DNA from: JAJYSO01 sp964451785
Lineage (GTDB): Bacteria; Bacteroidota; Bacteroidia; Flavobacteriales; Flavobacteriaceae
Assembly: GCA_964451785.1 (NCBI GenBank)
Contig: CAYVJG010000012.1
Location: 13,463 to 77,462 of the forward strand
DNA length: 64,000 nt
Reading direction: 5' to 3'
Below the pieces are notes generated by a model. It was not told the DNA's origin and ran no database searches. It saw nothing but the letters and a program-made list of their open reading frames with translations. This document shows, in pieces, positions 16,591-25,593 of the stretch. The first letter of the stretch is position 1; each line of letters begins with the position of its first letter. The translations under genes and the position numbers were made by a program.

Positions 16591-16944
16591 ATGGAAAATA
16601 CAGTTTTTTATTTGTCGTCATGTTCAACCTGTAAACGTATTTTAGACAGTGTAAATCTACCTGAAGATTTTGCGCAACAAGATATCAAAAATCAGCCGAT
16701 GACCGCTGCTCAGCTCGATGAACTCAAAGCTTTGTCAGGAAGTTATGAAGCGCTGTTTAGTAAGCGTGCTCAGTTGTATCGCCAACGCAACTTAAAAGCG
16801 CAAAATTTGACAGAATCAGATTATAGAACTTTGCTTTTAGAGCACTATACATTTTTGAAACGACCGGTATTTGTTATCGATGGACAGGTTTACATAGGTA
16901 ATTCTAAAAAGATTGTCGCTCAAGTGCAAGAAGCCTTGCACTAA
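16591..16944 (+). CDS. ArsC/Spx-family thioredoxin-fold protein
   Basis: This is a 117-residue protein with the CxxC motif CSTCK (Cys11, Cys14) just after the first beta strand and the late motif LKRPVFVIDGQVYIGN, which holds the conserved Arg-Pro of the ArsC/YffB/Spx family. It may be an arsenate-reductase-like or Spx-like redox protein. No arsenic genes are nearby, so the substrate is open. The frame extends upstream to a TTG at 16549, but the ATG at 16591 gives the normal MENTVFYLSSC start. Confidence 0.8.
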   Translation: MENTVFYLSSCSTCKRILDSVNLPEDFAQQDIKNQPMTAAQLDELKALSGSYEALFSKRAQLYRQRNLKAQNLTESDYRTLLLEHYTFLKRPVFVIDGQVYIGNSKKIVAQVQEALH

Positions 16945-16970
16945 ATTCCAAAAATGTAAACCCATAAAAA

Positions 16971-16996
16971 AACCGCTTTTCAATAGAGAAGCGGTT
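16971..16996. terminator. Bidirectional terminator between the ArsC-like and M48 genes
   Basis: AACCGCTT (16971-16978) pairs with AAGCGGTT (16989-16996), with an A run on the left. It lies between convergent genes. Confidence 0.75.
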
Positions 16997-17016
16997 AATT
17001 AATCGACAAGAAAATA

Positions 17017-17832
17017 TTAGCGTTTAAACTGGGTGACGCCAAATTTTCGAGCAGTAGCTTTTGCAGCATCTACCCAACCTTGAATGTTGTTAATGCGGGT
17101 TTGATTAGAGGGGTGAGTGCTCAAAAACTCAGGAGGTTGTTGTCCACCATTTTGACTCATACGCTGCCATAAACTGACTGCTACACTAGGGTCATAACCC
17201 GCTACAGCCATTAAATCTAGTCCCAATTTATCGGCTTGGGTTTCAAATTTTCTACTGTAAGGAAGGGTAACCCCTAGCTTAGTGCCAACGCCATAAGCCT
17301 TATTGAAAATTTCTCCGTATTCAGTGTTGCTTAAGGCCTCACTACCCACTTGACCAACCATACCTTGAATTTGCTCTTGACTCATGCGGCGTTGCCCATG
17401 ATTGAGTAAGGCATGTGATACTTCGTGCCCTAAAACTACGGCTAAGCCCGCTTCATCTTTGGTAATAGGTAGAATGCCGGTGTACACAACAATTTTTCCG
17501 CCAGGCATGCACCAGGCATTTACTTGGTTGCTCTTTACCAAGTGATATTCCCATTTATAGTCTTTTAAATAACCTGCTTTGCCTTTGGCACGTAGTATTT
17601 TTTCAGCAGCTTCGGCTATTTTCTGCCCTACTTTTTTGACTAATGCCGCTTCAGGGGTGCCTGTTACAACTTGATTCTCCTCTAAAAAAGCATCATATTG
17701 ACTGAAAGCCATAGGAAAAAGTTGTGAGTTTGGTACTAAAGCTAAGTTTTGTTTTCCTGTAAAAGGATTGACTTGACAAGCTTGCATGATGCCTATAACT
17801 AGCAAAGCTGTAATAATTTTTGAGGTTTTCAT
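17017..17832 (-). CDS. M48-family metalloprotease lipoprotein
   Basis: This is a periplasmic zinc protease of 271 residues related to LoiP/YcaL and BepA, which police outer membrane protein assembly. The lipobox MQAC puts the lipid on Cys19. The zinc motif HEVSH is at residues 136-140, with the third ligand in ETQADKLG near residue 203. The conserved CMPGGKIVVYTG lies just upstream of the zinc motif. It is monocistronic, with an FR1 copy starting 14 bp upstream of its start codon, inside its presumed promoter region. Confidence 0.93.
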   Translation of the reverse strand: MKTSKIITALLVIGIMQACQVNPFTGKQNLALVPNSQLFPMAFSQYDAFLEENQVVTGTPEAALVKKVGQKIAEAAEKILRAKGKAGYLKDYKWEYHLVKSNQVNAWCMPGGKIVVYTGILPITKDEAGLAVVLGHEVSHALLNHGQRRMSQEQIQGMVGQVGSEALSNTEYGEIFNKAYGVGTKLGVTLPYSRKFETQADKLGLDLMAVAGYDPSVAVSLWQRMSQNGGQQPPEFLSTHPSNQTRINNIQGWVDAAKATARKFGVTQFKR

Positions 17833-17846
17833 GAGTTAAGATGTTA

Positions 17847-17972
17847 TACCAATTAGAATTATTTTTTAGTCCGATTTATAATATCTTTTGTAGGTATAAT
17901 ACCGTGGGCCATAAATTAACGAGTACGATGAGATAAAGTCGAAATTGGACTAGTTAATTTATCCATACGGTA
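17847..17972 (-). repeat. FR1 repeat, copy B (inverted)
   Basis: This is a full 126-bp copy in reverse orientation, bounded by TACC...GGTA and flanked by TTA on both sides (17844-17846 and 17973-17975). It sits immediately upstream of the M48 protease gene. The remaining 250 bp up to msrB is AT-rich with nothing recognised. Confidence 0.9.
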
Positions 17973-18227
17973 TTAGTGCTGTATGTTACAAAATTATGAT
18001 TTTTTATTGTAATTTTATTTTTCTTTCACTCAAAACCTCTTCTGAAGCGAACTCATTTTGGCGTGAATCTTGTAGGTTTAGTGTAGAGGGGCATGTAAAG
18101 TTTTATGTTGTTGGAGCTAAAATTGGATATATAAAATTCGGCTTTTATAGACCTTATTAAAGGTGTATAATAACTGATATGCCACTTAGAATTTTGGGAC
18201 AGTAATGTTTAATGAGAAGTATGGGTT

Positions 18228-18731
18228 ATGAAAACGAGATGGTGTTATATGATTGTATTGCTTTTGATGTGGGGCTGTCAAGGAAATGCCCAGGAAAATA
18301 AAGATATGCCTAAATTTGCTGTACAAAAAACAGAACAGCAATGGCGAGCAGAACTCACTCCTGAAGAATATCATATTTTGCGTGAAGCAGGTACTGAACC
18401 GCGATTTTCAAGTCCTATTTTAGATATTAAAGAAAAAGGTAAATTGGTTTGTGCCGCTTGTGGCAATGTGGTGTTTCTCAATCAATATCAATTTGAATCA
18501 GAATGCGGTTGGCCTAGTTTTGATCGCGCCGTAAAAGGAGCGGTGGTTTACCGAACTGATTACAAATTATTTTATCCGCGCACAGAAGTGTTATGCGCAA
18601 AATGCGGTAGTCATTTAGGACACTTGTTTAACGATGGTCCGCGTAAAACAACCGGTAAACGTTACTGTATCGATGGAGTAGCTTTAAACTTTATTGCTGA
18701 TAAAAGCCCTATAAATAATAAGGAAAAATGA
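18228..18731 (+). CDS. msrB: Methionine sulfoxide reductase B, lipoprotein form
   Basis: This reduces methionine-R-sulfoxide in proteins. The 167-residue protein carries a lipoprotein signal (lipobox MWGC), which places it in the periplasm or on a membrane. The MsrB domain has the two zinc CxxC pairs (CAACG and CAKCG), the conserved CGWPSFD, HLGHLFNDGP and the catalytic Cys in RYCIDG. Its stop overlaps the start of a second, cytoplasmic MsrB gene by 4 bp (ATGA). The pair therefore makes one repair enzyme for each compartment. Confidence 0.93.
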   Translation: MKTRWCYMIVLLLMWGCQGNAQENKDMPKFAVQKTEQQWRAELTPEEYHILREAGTEPRFSSPILDIKEKGKLVCAACGNVVFLNQYQFESECGWPSFDRAVKGAVVYRTDYKLFYPRTEVLCAKCGSHLGHLFNDGPRKTTGKRYCIDGVALNFIADKSPINNKEK

Positions 18732-19120
18732 AAAAATTTGCGATAGAAAAAACGGAAAGTGAATGGCGCAATCAGCTTTCTGAAGAACAATTTCACGTGT
18801 TGCGCGAAAAAGGAACTGAATATCCACATACCGGAAAGTACAATCTTCATTTTGAAGATGGTACTTACGCTTGTGCCGGATGCGGTCAAGAATTGTTTGA
18901 CAGTTCAACAAAATTTGAAAGTAGTTGTGGTTGGCCTAGTTTTGATAAAGGCCTTGAAGGTCGAGTGATCTTTAAACGCGATACGAGTTTTGGCATGCTG
19001 CGCACCGAAGTGCTCTGTGCAAACTGTGGTGGTCACTTAGGGCATGTATTTAATGATGGTCCTACAGCTACAGGTGAGCGATTTTGTGTAAATTCGGCCA
19101 GTCTAACGTTTAATAAATAA
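18728..19120 (+). CDS. msrB: Methionine sulfoxide reductase B, cytoplasmic form
   Basis: This 130-residue MsrB has no signal peptide. Zinc pairs are CAGCG and CANCG, CGWPSFDKG is conserved, and the catalytic Cys lies in RFCVNSASL, the standard motif. It overlaps the upstream lipoprotein MsrB by 4 bp, so the two are translationally coupled. Sequence similarity over the whole domain suggests duplication followed by gain or loss of the signal peptide. Confidence 0.95.
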   Translation: MKKFAIEKTESEWRNQLSEEQFHVLREKGTEYPHTGKYNLHFEDGTYACAGCGQELFDSSTKFESSCGWPSFDKGLEGRVIFKRDTSFGMLRTEVLCANCGGHLGHVFNDGPTATGERFCVNSASLTFNK

Positions 19121-19142
19121 TCTAACCTAAAAATCATTTGTT

Positions 19143-19640
19143 ATGAAGAAAATCATGTTATGCCTTTTGGTATGTGTCGCTCTGTGGAGCTGTGAAGGGG
19201 AAACTGGACCTGTAGGCCCTCCGGGACCTGCAATTGTCGGTCAAACGTTTGAGTTTGATGGCATTAATTTTCAATATGAACCCGATGTTAATTTGTGGTC
19301 TGCATTAATCGATGTCCCAACAGATATTGAAGTGTTAGAATCAGATGCTATTTTGGTTTATCGTATAGAAGACGGAGGAAATGGTCCGCTTTATAGCCTT
19401 ATTCCACAAAACTTTTTTACCCCTAATGGCACTATTTCTTATGTGTATAACCACACGCCTGTAGATGTAGAACTATTGATTGATGGTAATTTTAATATGG
19501 CTAATCTCGATCCTGTTTTTACAGATAATCAAGCCTTCCGTTTTGTAGTTGTGCCATCTGATTTTGCTAAAACGTACAAAGACCAAATCCAAAGTTTTGA
19601 CGATTTGCAAGCTTTAGATATTCAATTGCAACAATTTTAA
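19143..19640 (+). CDS. Lipoprotein with a short collagen-like segment
   Basis: This 165-residue protein has a lipoprotein signal (lipobox LWSC, Cys17). A short collagen-like run of Gly-X-Y triplets follows directly (GETGPVGPPGPA), and the rest is a beta-rich domain. Such proteins are common in flavobacteria and their role is not known. It follows msrB by 22 bp on the same strand and may share its transcript. A strong terminator lies downstream. Confidence 0.75.
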   Translation: MKKIMLCLLVCVALWSCEGETGPVGPPGPAIVGQTFEFDGINFQYEPDVNLWSALIDVPTDIEVLESDAILVYRIEDGGNGPLYSLIPQNFFTPNGTISYVYNHTPVDVELLIDGNFNMANLDPVFTDNQAFRFVVVPSDFAKTYKDQIQSFDDLQALDIQLQQF

Positions 19641-19710
19641 AATAGACAATTAGTTATCTTGCTAAGTTATAATTGTAATTTGATTGACGAAATCTTCTGA
19701 TTACAAGCTA

Positions 19711-19732
19711 TATTTTAAAAATCATTTCCGTA
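19711..19732. repeat. FR2 repeat, isolated right end
   Basis: These 22 bp match the right end of the FR2 element (TATTTTAAAAATCATTTCCG then TA). No left end is nearby, so this is a fragment. Confidence 0.65.
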
Positions 19733-19757
19733 TAGATTGATAATTCTGTATACAAAA

Positions 19758-19803
19758 TCAAAAGAAAACGAGAAGTTAATACCGACTTCTCGTTTTCTTT
19801 TGA
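19758..19803. terminator. Bidirectional terminator between the lipoprotein and menE
   Basis: A perfect 19-bp stem pairs 19758-19776 with 19785-19803 around an 8-nt loop, with A-rich and T-rich arms. It serves both convergent genes. Confidence 0.93.
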
Positions 19804-19809
19804 TTCAGT

Positions 19810-20913
19810 TTAAGTAGTATAGAAATGCTTATCAAGCGTCTTTTTTCGACTCACTTTTCCGCTGTGGGTTTCTTCAAAACACGGAATAAAAAAGATTTCT
19901 TTTGGACGTTGATAACGCGATAAACTATTGAGTTTAGCAATGGCGTTGTGATAAGCTTGTAATTTTTCAGCGGTCGGCGTATCTTCGATGAACAGGCTTA
20001 CTTTTTGTCCTAAGCTGTCATCTTTTAGTCCGTGAATAAAAAAGCGTTGCGAAATAATAGACGCCAATATTTGTTCAACTTCTTCAGGTTGAATTTTGAT
20101 GCCGCCTGAATTAATAACATTGTCAAATCGGCCTTTTAACCAAAATGAATGATCAGAATCGAGCTGAACGATATCGTTAGTGACAATAGTTTCGGCGGTT
20201 ACACGCGGCGCTTTAATGACTAAACACTCACGGTTGTCTTGTGAAATACTCACGCCGGAAAGTACCTTAAAAGGAGCGTTTTTTACTCCGGTGTGATTAA
20301 TAGGACGCGCCGCAATATGCGTCAAGGTTTCAGTCATGCCATAAGTTTCGTATAACTGGGTATTGAGCTGCTGTAATTTTTCTTTTAAGGGGATAGAAAC
20401 GGCGCCGCCACCGACAATAATCTTACGAGCATGCTCTAATTGAGGAAGTGATTTCTCAACCTGAAAAGGTGTTAACGCAGAAAAATCATAATCTTTATCA
20501 GTGACCGAAAACGGATTGGATTGCGGTTTAACGCTGCCGAGTTTCCAACCTAAAACCATGGCTCTAACCAGCATCAACTTGCCGGCAATATAAGTAGCCG
20601 GCAAGCATAACAAGGCGGTAGTGCCAGCTGGTAAATCAAAGAAATCTCCCGTAGCGGCGGCGCTATTAACCATGTTTTGTTTTTTGACCAACATCGTTTT
20701 AGGCGTTCCTGTAGAGCCTGAAGTTTGTACAGAAATCCATTCGCTATTGTCTAGCCAATCACTAAAAAACTGCCCTATATGTTGTAAGTAATCTTCATCT
20801 GAAACGCTGTATGACTGGCCTAACTCAATTAATTCTTGTCGTGTGAGTTGCTTGCCTTGCCAGCTGAATTCTGGATGGATAAATGTGTAATTAGGTATGG
20901 ATAAATCGTTCAT
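19810..20913 (-). CDS. menE: O-succinylbenzoate-CoA ligase
   Basis: This AMP-forming ligase activates o-succinylbenzoate with CoA in menaquinone synthesis. The 367-residue length is short for the superfamily but usual for Bacteroidota MenE. The ATP-binding loop TSGSTGTPKTM is near residue 85, the LYETYGMTET motif near 195, and the hinge (WLKGRFDNVINSGGIKI) near 265, with the late catalytic Lys in GKVSRKKTL. menC lies upstream on the same strand, with the CPBP protease between them. An FR2 element occupies most of the 192-bp gap before this gene. Confidence 0.93.
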   Translation of the reverse strand: MNDLSIPNYTFIHPEFSWQGKQLTRQELIELGQSYSVSDEDYLQHIGQFFSDWLDNSEWISVQTSGSTGTPKTMLVKKQNMVNSAAATGDFFDLPAGTTALLCLPATYIAGKLMLVRAMVLGWKLGSVKPQSNPFSVTDKDYDFSALTPFQVEKSLPQLEHARKIIVGGGAVSIPLKEKLQQLNTQLYETYGMTETLTHIAARPINHTGVKNAPFKVLSGVSISQDNRECLVIKAPRVTAETIVTNDIVQLDSDHSFWLKGRFDNVINSGGIKIQPEEVEQILASIISQRFFIHGLKDDSLGQKVSLFIEDTPTAEKLQAYHNAIAKLNSLSRYQRPKEIFFIPCFEETHSGKVSRKKTLDKHFYTT

Positions 20914-20934
20914 TATAAGATAATTCTCAATTTA

Positions 20935-21094
20935 TACGAAAGTGATTTTTGAAATAGACTAAATATTTTGTAGTAAAAATTTCAAAGGTCAAGGCAAAAA
21001 GCACAGGCATAGCCAGAGCTATGATGAGCATTTTTAACGCAGAGATTTGTAATTTTAGCAGAAAGATTCGTCTATTTTGAATGTCACTTTCGTA
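20935..21094 (-). repeat. FR2 repeat, 160-bp copy inside the men operon
   Basis: The element is bounded by TACGAAAG and CTTTCGTA and flanked by TTA on both sides (20932-20934 and 21095-21097). It is the inverted counterpart of the copy at 34023-34182, with the same length. Confidence 0.9.
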
Positions 21095-21105
21095 TTACAT
21101 AAAAC

Positions 21106-22056
21106 TTAATTCTCAATGTGTAGTGGAGGGGTAACACGGCCTGTAAGTCGTGATTTCCAATTTTTCCAGTGGTAAACCTTAGTAAAAATCAGTAGTAAAA
21201 TAGGATAAAATACCAAAAGCGCAAAGATAATTTCACCACCAATTTCGCTAGGGTTAGTCAAATCTCTTAAAATGGAAGGCGATTGAAAAGCCGACCAATC
21301 GGAAGTGACTAACAGCACTTGTATCAGGTTGTTTGAGGCGTGAAAGCCCATTGATAGCTCCATACCTTCATCCATTAAAGTGGTGATTCCCAGAAACAGT
21401 CCGGTGCCGACGTAATAAAACATGATTAAAGGCCCGAATTGGGATACTTCAGGATTGGAAAAATGCAACCCACCAAAGCACAAAGAGGTGATGATTAAAG
21501 GAAACCAACGATTTTTAGTCAATACGCCTAAACCTTGCATCAAGTAGCCGCGAAACAGGTATTCTTCAAAACTGGTTTGAATGGGTACTAAAACAATGCT
21601 GATGATAAAAAGGATGATAAATGGCATCCATTGAAATTGGAGTTCATAATTATCTGGATTAGCGTTATAATCGATGAGTGTGCTGGCAATGATGTAAACG
21701 GCAATTAGCGAAAAACTGAAAAAGAAACGTTTCCAATCTATTTTTTTGCGCGAAGTAGTCAGTGACGTAAAGCTGCGTTTATGCCAATATTTAACGACGA
21801 GATAAATGCTGAGCAAGCCAACGGCAAAGGAAAGCAACATCAAAAAAGTGAACATATTTGCCGATAATCCGGAGGCGTCGAGTAGGGCTTTTGTTGAGGT
21901 ACTTGTCAAGCTGTGACCTGTATTTTTTACGGCGCCGAGTAAGACGACTATACTCAAAGGTATTTGCCCTAAAAAGAAACAAAAAAAGATAGCTAAAGTG
22001 CCGACAAAGTAACGCCACCACTCGTGTTTTCCGCGATAAGCTTGTTCTATAAACAT
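21106..22056 (-). CDS. CPBP-family intramembrane metalloprotease
   Basis: This is a 316-residue membrane protein with about eight hydrophobic segments. The CPBP (Abi/CaaX-type) motifs are present: EEYLFRG near residue 165, FGGLHFSN near 193 and a later His in FHASNN. Family members cleave prenylated or other membrane substrates; the substrate here is unknown. It starts 4 bp after menC and precedes menE, a position often seen in Bacteroidota, so it is carried in the menaquinone operon. Confidence 0.9.
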   Translation of the reverse strand: MFIEQAYRGKHEWWRYFVGTLAIFFCFFLGQIPLSIVVLLGAVKNTGHSLTSTSTKALLDASGLSANMFTFLMLLSFAVGLLSIYLVVKYWHKRSFTSLTTSRKKIDWKRFFFSFSLIAVYIIASTLIDYNANPDNYELQFQWMPFIILFIISIVLVPIQTSFEEYLFRGYLMQGLGVLTKNRWFPLIITSLCFGGLHFSNPEVSQFGPLIMFYYVGTGLFLGITTLMDEGMELSMGFHASNNLIQVLLVTSDWSAFQSPSILRDLTNPSEIGGEIIFALLVFYPILLLIFTKVYHWKNWKSRLTGRVTPPLHIEN

Positions 22057-22060
22057 GGGT

Positions 22061-23107
22061 TTAAAATTTTAGAGCATCGAGAAGCCAAGGGCTATCAGGA
22101 TGATAAGTTAGGGTTTCTCCAACAACTTCTAGTGGACTCGGAATGTTATTGGTGTATAAACTACCGGTACCTAAGCCTTGTGGAAGGCAGATAGACTGAG
22201 TAGCGGTCCATTGCGCAATGGCATTGAGACCGATATTGCTTTCTAAAGCACTGGTAATCCACCAACCGATTTGGCGTTCTTCAGCGAGATCAATCCACTC
22301 TTGACTACCGGAAAATCCACCGACAAGACTCGGTTTTAAAATGATGTATTGAGGTTGGATGGTGTTGAGTAATTCTGCTTTTTTTGCTTTTGAAAACACA
22401 CCGATAAGCTCTTCATCTAAAGCGATGGGTAAAGGCGTTTGCGCACATAATTGACGCATTGCTTCAGGTTGATGTTGCTTGATGGGTTGTTCAATGCTGT
22501 GCAGATTGAGTGCACTTAAACGTTGCAGTTTGTCAAGCGCTTCATCTGGTGAAAATCCACCGTTGGCGTCTACGCGCAATTCGATTTGTTCAGCAGAATA
22601 GTGTTGACGAATAAATTGCAGTAAATCCAATTCTTTATCAAAATCTATCGCTCCAATTTTGAGTTTTATACACGAAAAGCCTTGTGCCAACTTTTCGTCT
22701 ATTTGGGTTTTCATAAATTCTTTTTCGCCCATCCAAATTAATCCATTGATGGCAATAGGTGCTTTATTTTGAGTGAAACCTGTAGGGAAAAGCACAAAAG
22801 GATCAGCTTGCTGAAGCGATTGCAGAGCAGTTTCTAGTCCAAATTGAATAGACGGAAATTCAGTTAAAGCTTTGAGTAAGTTAGCTTTGTCTTCATTGAT
22901 ATGTTGACATAGCCATTGAATTTTTTCTTTATAATCCGGTCGGTCATCGACACTGAGGCCTCGCAAAATACCACATTCGCCATAACCTACTTTTTCGTTT
23001 TCTTCAAGTTTGAGAAACCAAGTTTCCTTTTCAGTCAAAACGCCCCTAGAGGTTCCACTGGGGCGCTTAAAGTGTAGTATATATTTTTGATAACTAGCTC
23101 TAATCAT
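22061..23107 (-). CDS. menC: o-Succinylbenzoate synthase
   Basis: This enolase-superfamily enzyme dehydrates SHCHC to o-succinylbenzoate in menaquinone synthesis. At 348 residues it has the capping N-terminal domain and a barrel with the catalytic Lys in CIKLKIGAID (near residue 148), metal ligands in LRVDANGG and ALDEELIG, and a second Lys in YIILKPSLVGG. Its ATG overlaps the stop of the upstream hydrolase by 4 bp, so the two are coupled. Confidence 0.94.
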   Translation of the reverse strand: MIRASYQKYILHFKRPSGTSRGVLTEKETWFLKLEENEKVGYGECGILRGLSVDDRPDYKEKIQWLCQHINEDKANLLKALTEFPSIQFGLETALQSLQQADPFVLFPTGFTQNKAPIAINGLIWMGEKEFMKTQIDEKLAQGFSCIKLKIGAIDFDKELDLLQFIRQHYSAEQIELRVDANGGFSPDEALDKLQRLSALNLHSIEQPIKQHQPEAMRQLCAQTPLPIALDEELIGVFSKAKKAELLNTIQPQYIILKPSLVGGFSGSQEWIDLAEERQIGWWITSALESNIGLNAIAQWTATQSICLPQGLGTGSLYTNNIPSPLEVVGETLTYHPDSPWLLDALKF

Positions 23108-23784
23108 ACGGTAAGCGATTCGCCAATAGGTAATAAAATGAGTTCTTTATTTTTGGCTTTAAAGCAGTCAATCGCTTTTTGATGGTCAATTTTAATGTAT
23201 CCAAAGGTATCGTAATGGCAGCCTAAAATGCGGTCACATTCAATAAAATCACTGGCAATAGCAGCTTCTTCGGCATCCATGGTAAAATTGTCGCCAATAG
23301 GCAACACGGCTAGATCGAGTTTGTAACGCATCGGAATTAGTTTCATGTCCATAGTTAACGCGGTGTCGCCGGCAATGTATAGGGTTTTACCATCGGCTTG
23401 TAAGATAAATCCACCTGGATTTCCACCGTAAGTACCATCGGGAAAAGAGCTGCTGTGAATGGCATTGACATATTTTAAGACGCCAAAGTCAAAGCTGTAT
23501 TTTCCGCCGTGGTTCATGGGATGAGCTTTAAAGCCTTTAGCCTCGTAATATCCGGCTATTTCAGCATTGCTAATAATGGTAGCTCCTGTGTTTTTGGCAA
23601 TGGTTTCTACATCTAAAACATGATCGCCATGCGCATGCGTTAATAAGATATAATCAACTTGAAGGCTGTTAATATCGATTTGATCTTTAGCTAATGGATT
23701 GCCGCTTATAAAAGGGTCAACTAACAGGTGTTTCCCTTCAGCAGTAATCGCTAAAGTATTTTGTCCAAAAAAATGAAGTGTCAT
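23104..23784 (-). CDS. Metallo-beta-lactamase-fold hydrolase (UPF0173 type)
   Basis: This is a 226-residue cytoplasmic protein with the metal motif THAHGDHV (residues 49-56), further ligands in AIHSSSFPDG and AGDTALTMDM, and a late His in LGCHYDTFG. It matches the UPF0173 metal-dependent hydrolases. It heads the operon with menC, CPBP and menE. A possible role in menaquinone metabolism is only guilt by association. A TACTTTTA box on the minus strand (23807-23814) is a likely -7 element. Confidence 0.87.
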   Translation of the reverse strand: MTLHFFGQNTLAITAEGKHLLVDPFISGNPLAKDQIDINSLQVDYILLTHAHGDHVLDVETIAKNTGATIISNAEIAGYYEAKGFKAHPMNHGGKYSFDFGVLKYVNAIHSSSFPDGTYGGNPGGFILQADGKTLYIAGDTALTMDMKLIPMRYKLDLAVLPIGDNFTMDAEEAAIASDFIECDRILGCHYDTFGYIKIDHQKAIDCFKAKNKELILLPIGESLTV

Positions 23785-23806
23785 AAGTAGCGTATTTTAT
23801 GAAGAG

Positions 23807-23814
23807 TAAAAGTA
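23807..23814 (-). promoter_or_regulatory. Predicted promoter (-7) for the menaquinone operon
   Basis: Read on the minus strand this is TACTTTTA, one mismatch from TAnnTTTG. It lies 22 bp before the first start codon of the operon. Confidence 0.4.
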
Positions 23815-23820
23815 ACAAAA

Positions 23821-23846
23821 AAAAGCAGTTTTTTACAACTGCTTTT
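23821..23846 (-). terminator. Terminator after the DUF6029 gene
   Basis: AAAAGCAGTT (23821-23830) pairs with AACTGCTTTT (23837-23846), with a T run following on the minus strand. Confidence 0.85.
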
Positions 23847-23902
23847 TGAGGTTAAGGTAAGTTTAAGTAATGTTTAGGGGGTATGGCTTTGAATATCAAT
23901 TG

Positions 23903-25564
23903 CTAGAAAGACAGAGCTAGATTCATTGTTAAGCCGGTATTTGAAGAGACATAGCGACAAACCCCACCTACACAAAGTAAGCCGCCGCGTTGGCGACCAT
24001 AGCCTAATCTGAAGCGCGCTCGTCCTTTAGAGTAACCTACACCGACATTGTAATAGTGAATTTCTTTTTCGCCACCGTAATTCCATGAATCGGCTAAATA
24101 GATAGAAATATTAGGGTTGTAGTTAAATTCTAACATGGCGCCAGCCCAGTTTTTGCGATCTTCTTTTGTCCACAAATGTTGTACTTCAAATCGTATAGAT
24201 TGACCGGGTTGGATGAGGTAAGTATTTTCAATAACAGCTACCTGGGCTTTGATGTCACCATTGCTACCAGGGGTTCCTCCATTGGCTATACTTTCGTCAA
24301 TAACTTGATTGATATAAGTAAAAACACTGTGCCAAGATTTAGACCATTGCTTTTTAATTTCGATATTAAAATCGCGATAATAGCGCTGTCCATTGCCGAT
24401 AAATTTAGTGTCGTAGGTGTTGTGTGTAAAATCAAATTCGGTGTCTAAGGCTCCCCAATAAGAAAAATTGGCAGCAAAACGTGTTCCGTATTTTCCACCG
24501 AGGGCGGTTCCTTCTTTGGCGGTGTAATAGACATCCCATTGTGTGCCAACTTCACCTGATCGTGCTTCAAAAGGATTATTACGATCAAAGAACAAACGTG
24601 GCTGAGCGTTGTACACATAGATGTTAGCCAAGAGGTAATCTTGCTGTTTTGTCAGTGCCGGAACGTAGTTGACCAGGGCTTGATTGTATTGATTGCCTTC
24701 AAGGGTACGATCGCTATAAAAGCTGAAGTTATCCATACGGCGGAAGGTTCCATTGATAGCAAAACCACTTTGTGCATAGCCCAAATTAACTTGTAAAGCA
24801 TTACCATCAAATAAACGCGGATTGCGCATAATATTGTCGTTATATAAGGCTTTTTTGTCTAGTTGAACATATTCTACTCCGCCATAAAATTTACCTTTCG
24901 AAATATCGAGGCGAGCGGCAAAGGCATTTGAATAATTTGGTAAAGAATCAGAAGTCACATCATTTTGGTAACGACCAACATAGCTACCACCGATTTCAAC
25001 AAACCAAGAGTTGAGCTTGAGCAATTGTCCCAAATCAATATCGGCATCTAAGCCTTGCACCATCCCTTCTGATAAGCCAAATCCATAACGTTGTTTACCA
25101 TAATCTGCTTTTAATGTGATAAAGCTGGTTGGTGTGAATTTGACTTTTATTCCGCGCAAGGCATTATTGATGCCGAGTTGTCTGTTTTCGTAGCTTCTAA
25201 AAATTAGTCCACTACCAAATTGGTCATAAAAATAACCAGCGGTAATATCAATAGTTTCACCGCGATAATTGACATAATAGGTAGCAATGCCATCTTCTCC
25301 GTTTAAAACAGGAGGATAGTCTAGCAGGGCTTGTGGCAGATAAGCTTCATATTGTACGCCTGCTGTAAACTGGTCATAGCTGTAATTGAGGTTGAAGTAA
25401 TTATTGGATCTGAATTTGGCATCAGGAGCAGTAAATCCGAGTTTAGAATCGTTTTGCAACCATTGAGAATTAGATTCAAAATCGCCAAAAAAATACCCGT
25501 GATCTTGAGCTTTAGCTGAAAGTGTTAAGCCTAAAGCTAAGATAAACGCAAATGTTTTTCTCAT
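23903..25564 (-). CDS. DUF6029 family outer membrane protein
   Basis: This 553-residue protein has a cleavable signal peptide (residues 1-19, ending SAKAQ). The rest is made of alternating aromatic-rich strands throughout (for example NYFNLNYSYDQFTAGVQYEA) and a terminal strand ending LALSF with a C-terminal Phe, as in outer membrane beta-barrels. It matches the DUF6029 family known from Bacteroidota. A thioredoxin-fold TlpA gene precedes it by 29 bp, so they form an operon, and an Omp28 gene is divergent. The precise function is unknown. Confidence 0.82.
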   Translation of the reverse strand: MRKTFAFILALGLTLSAKAQDHGYFFGDFESNSQWLQNDSKLGFTAPDAKFRSNNYFNLNYSYDQFTAGVQYEAYLPQALLDYPPVLNGEDGIATYYVNYRGETIDITAGYFYDQFGSGLIFRSYENRQLGINNALRGIKVKFTPTSFITLKADYGKQRYGFGLSEGMVQGLDADIDLGQLLKLNSWFVEIGGSYVGRYQNDVTSDSLPNYSNAFAARLDISKGKFYGGVEYVQLDKKALYNDNIMRNPRLFDGNALQVNLGYAQSGFAINGTFRRMDNFSFYSDRTLEGNQYNQALVNYVPALTKQQDYLLANIYVYNAQPRLFFDRNNPFEARSGEVGTQWDVYYTAKEGTALGGKYGTRFAANFSYWGALDTEFDFTHNTYDTKFIGNGQRYYRDFNIEIKKQWSKSWHSVFTYINQVIDESIANGGTPGSNGDIKAQVAVIENTYLIQPGQSIRFEVQHLWTKEDRKNWAGAMLEFNYNPNISIYLADSWNYGGEKEIHYYNVGVGYSKGRARFRLGYGRQRGGLLCVGGVCRYVSSNTGLTMNLALSF

Positions 25565-25593
25565 TATAAATGCTTTATTGTAGAGGGGGCTGA

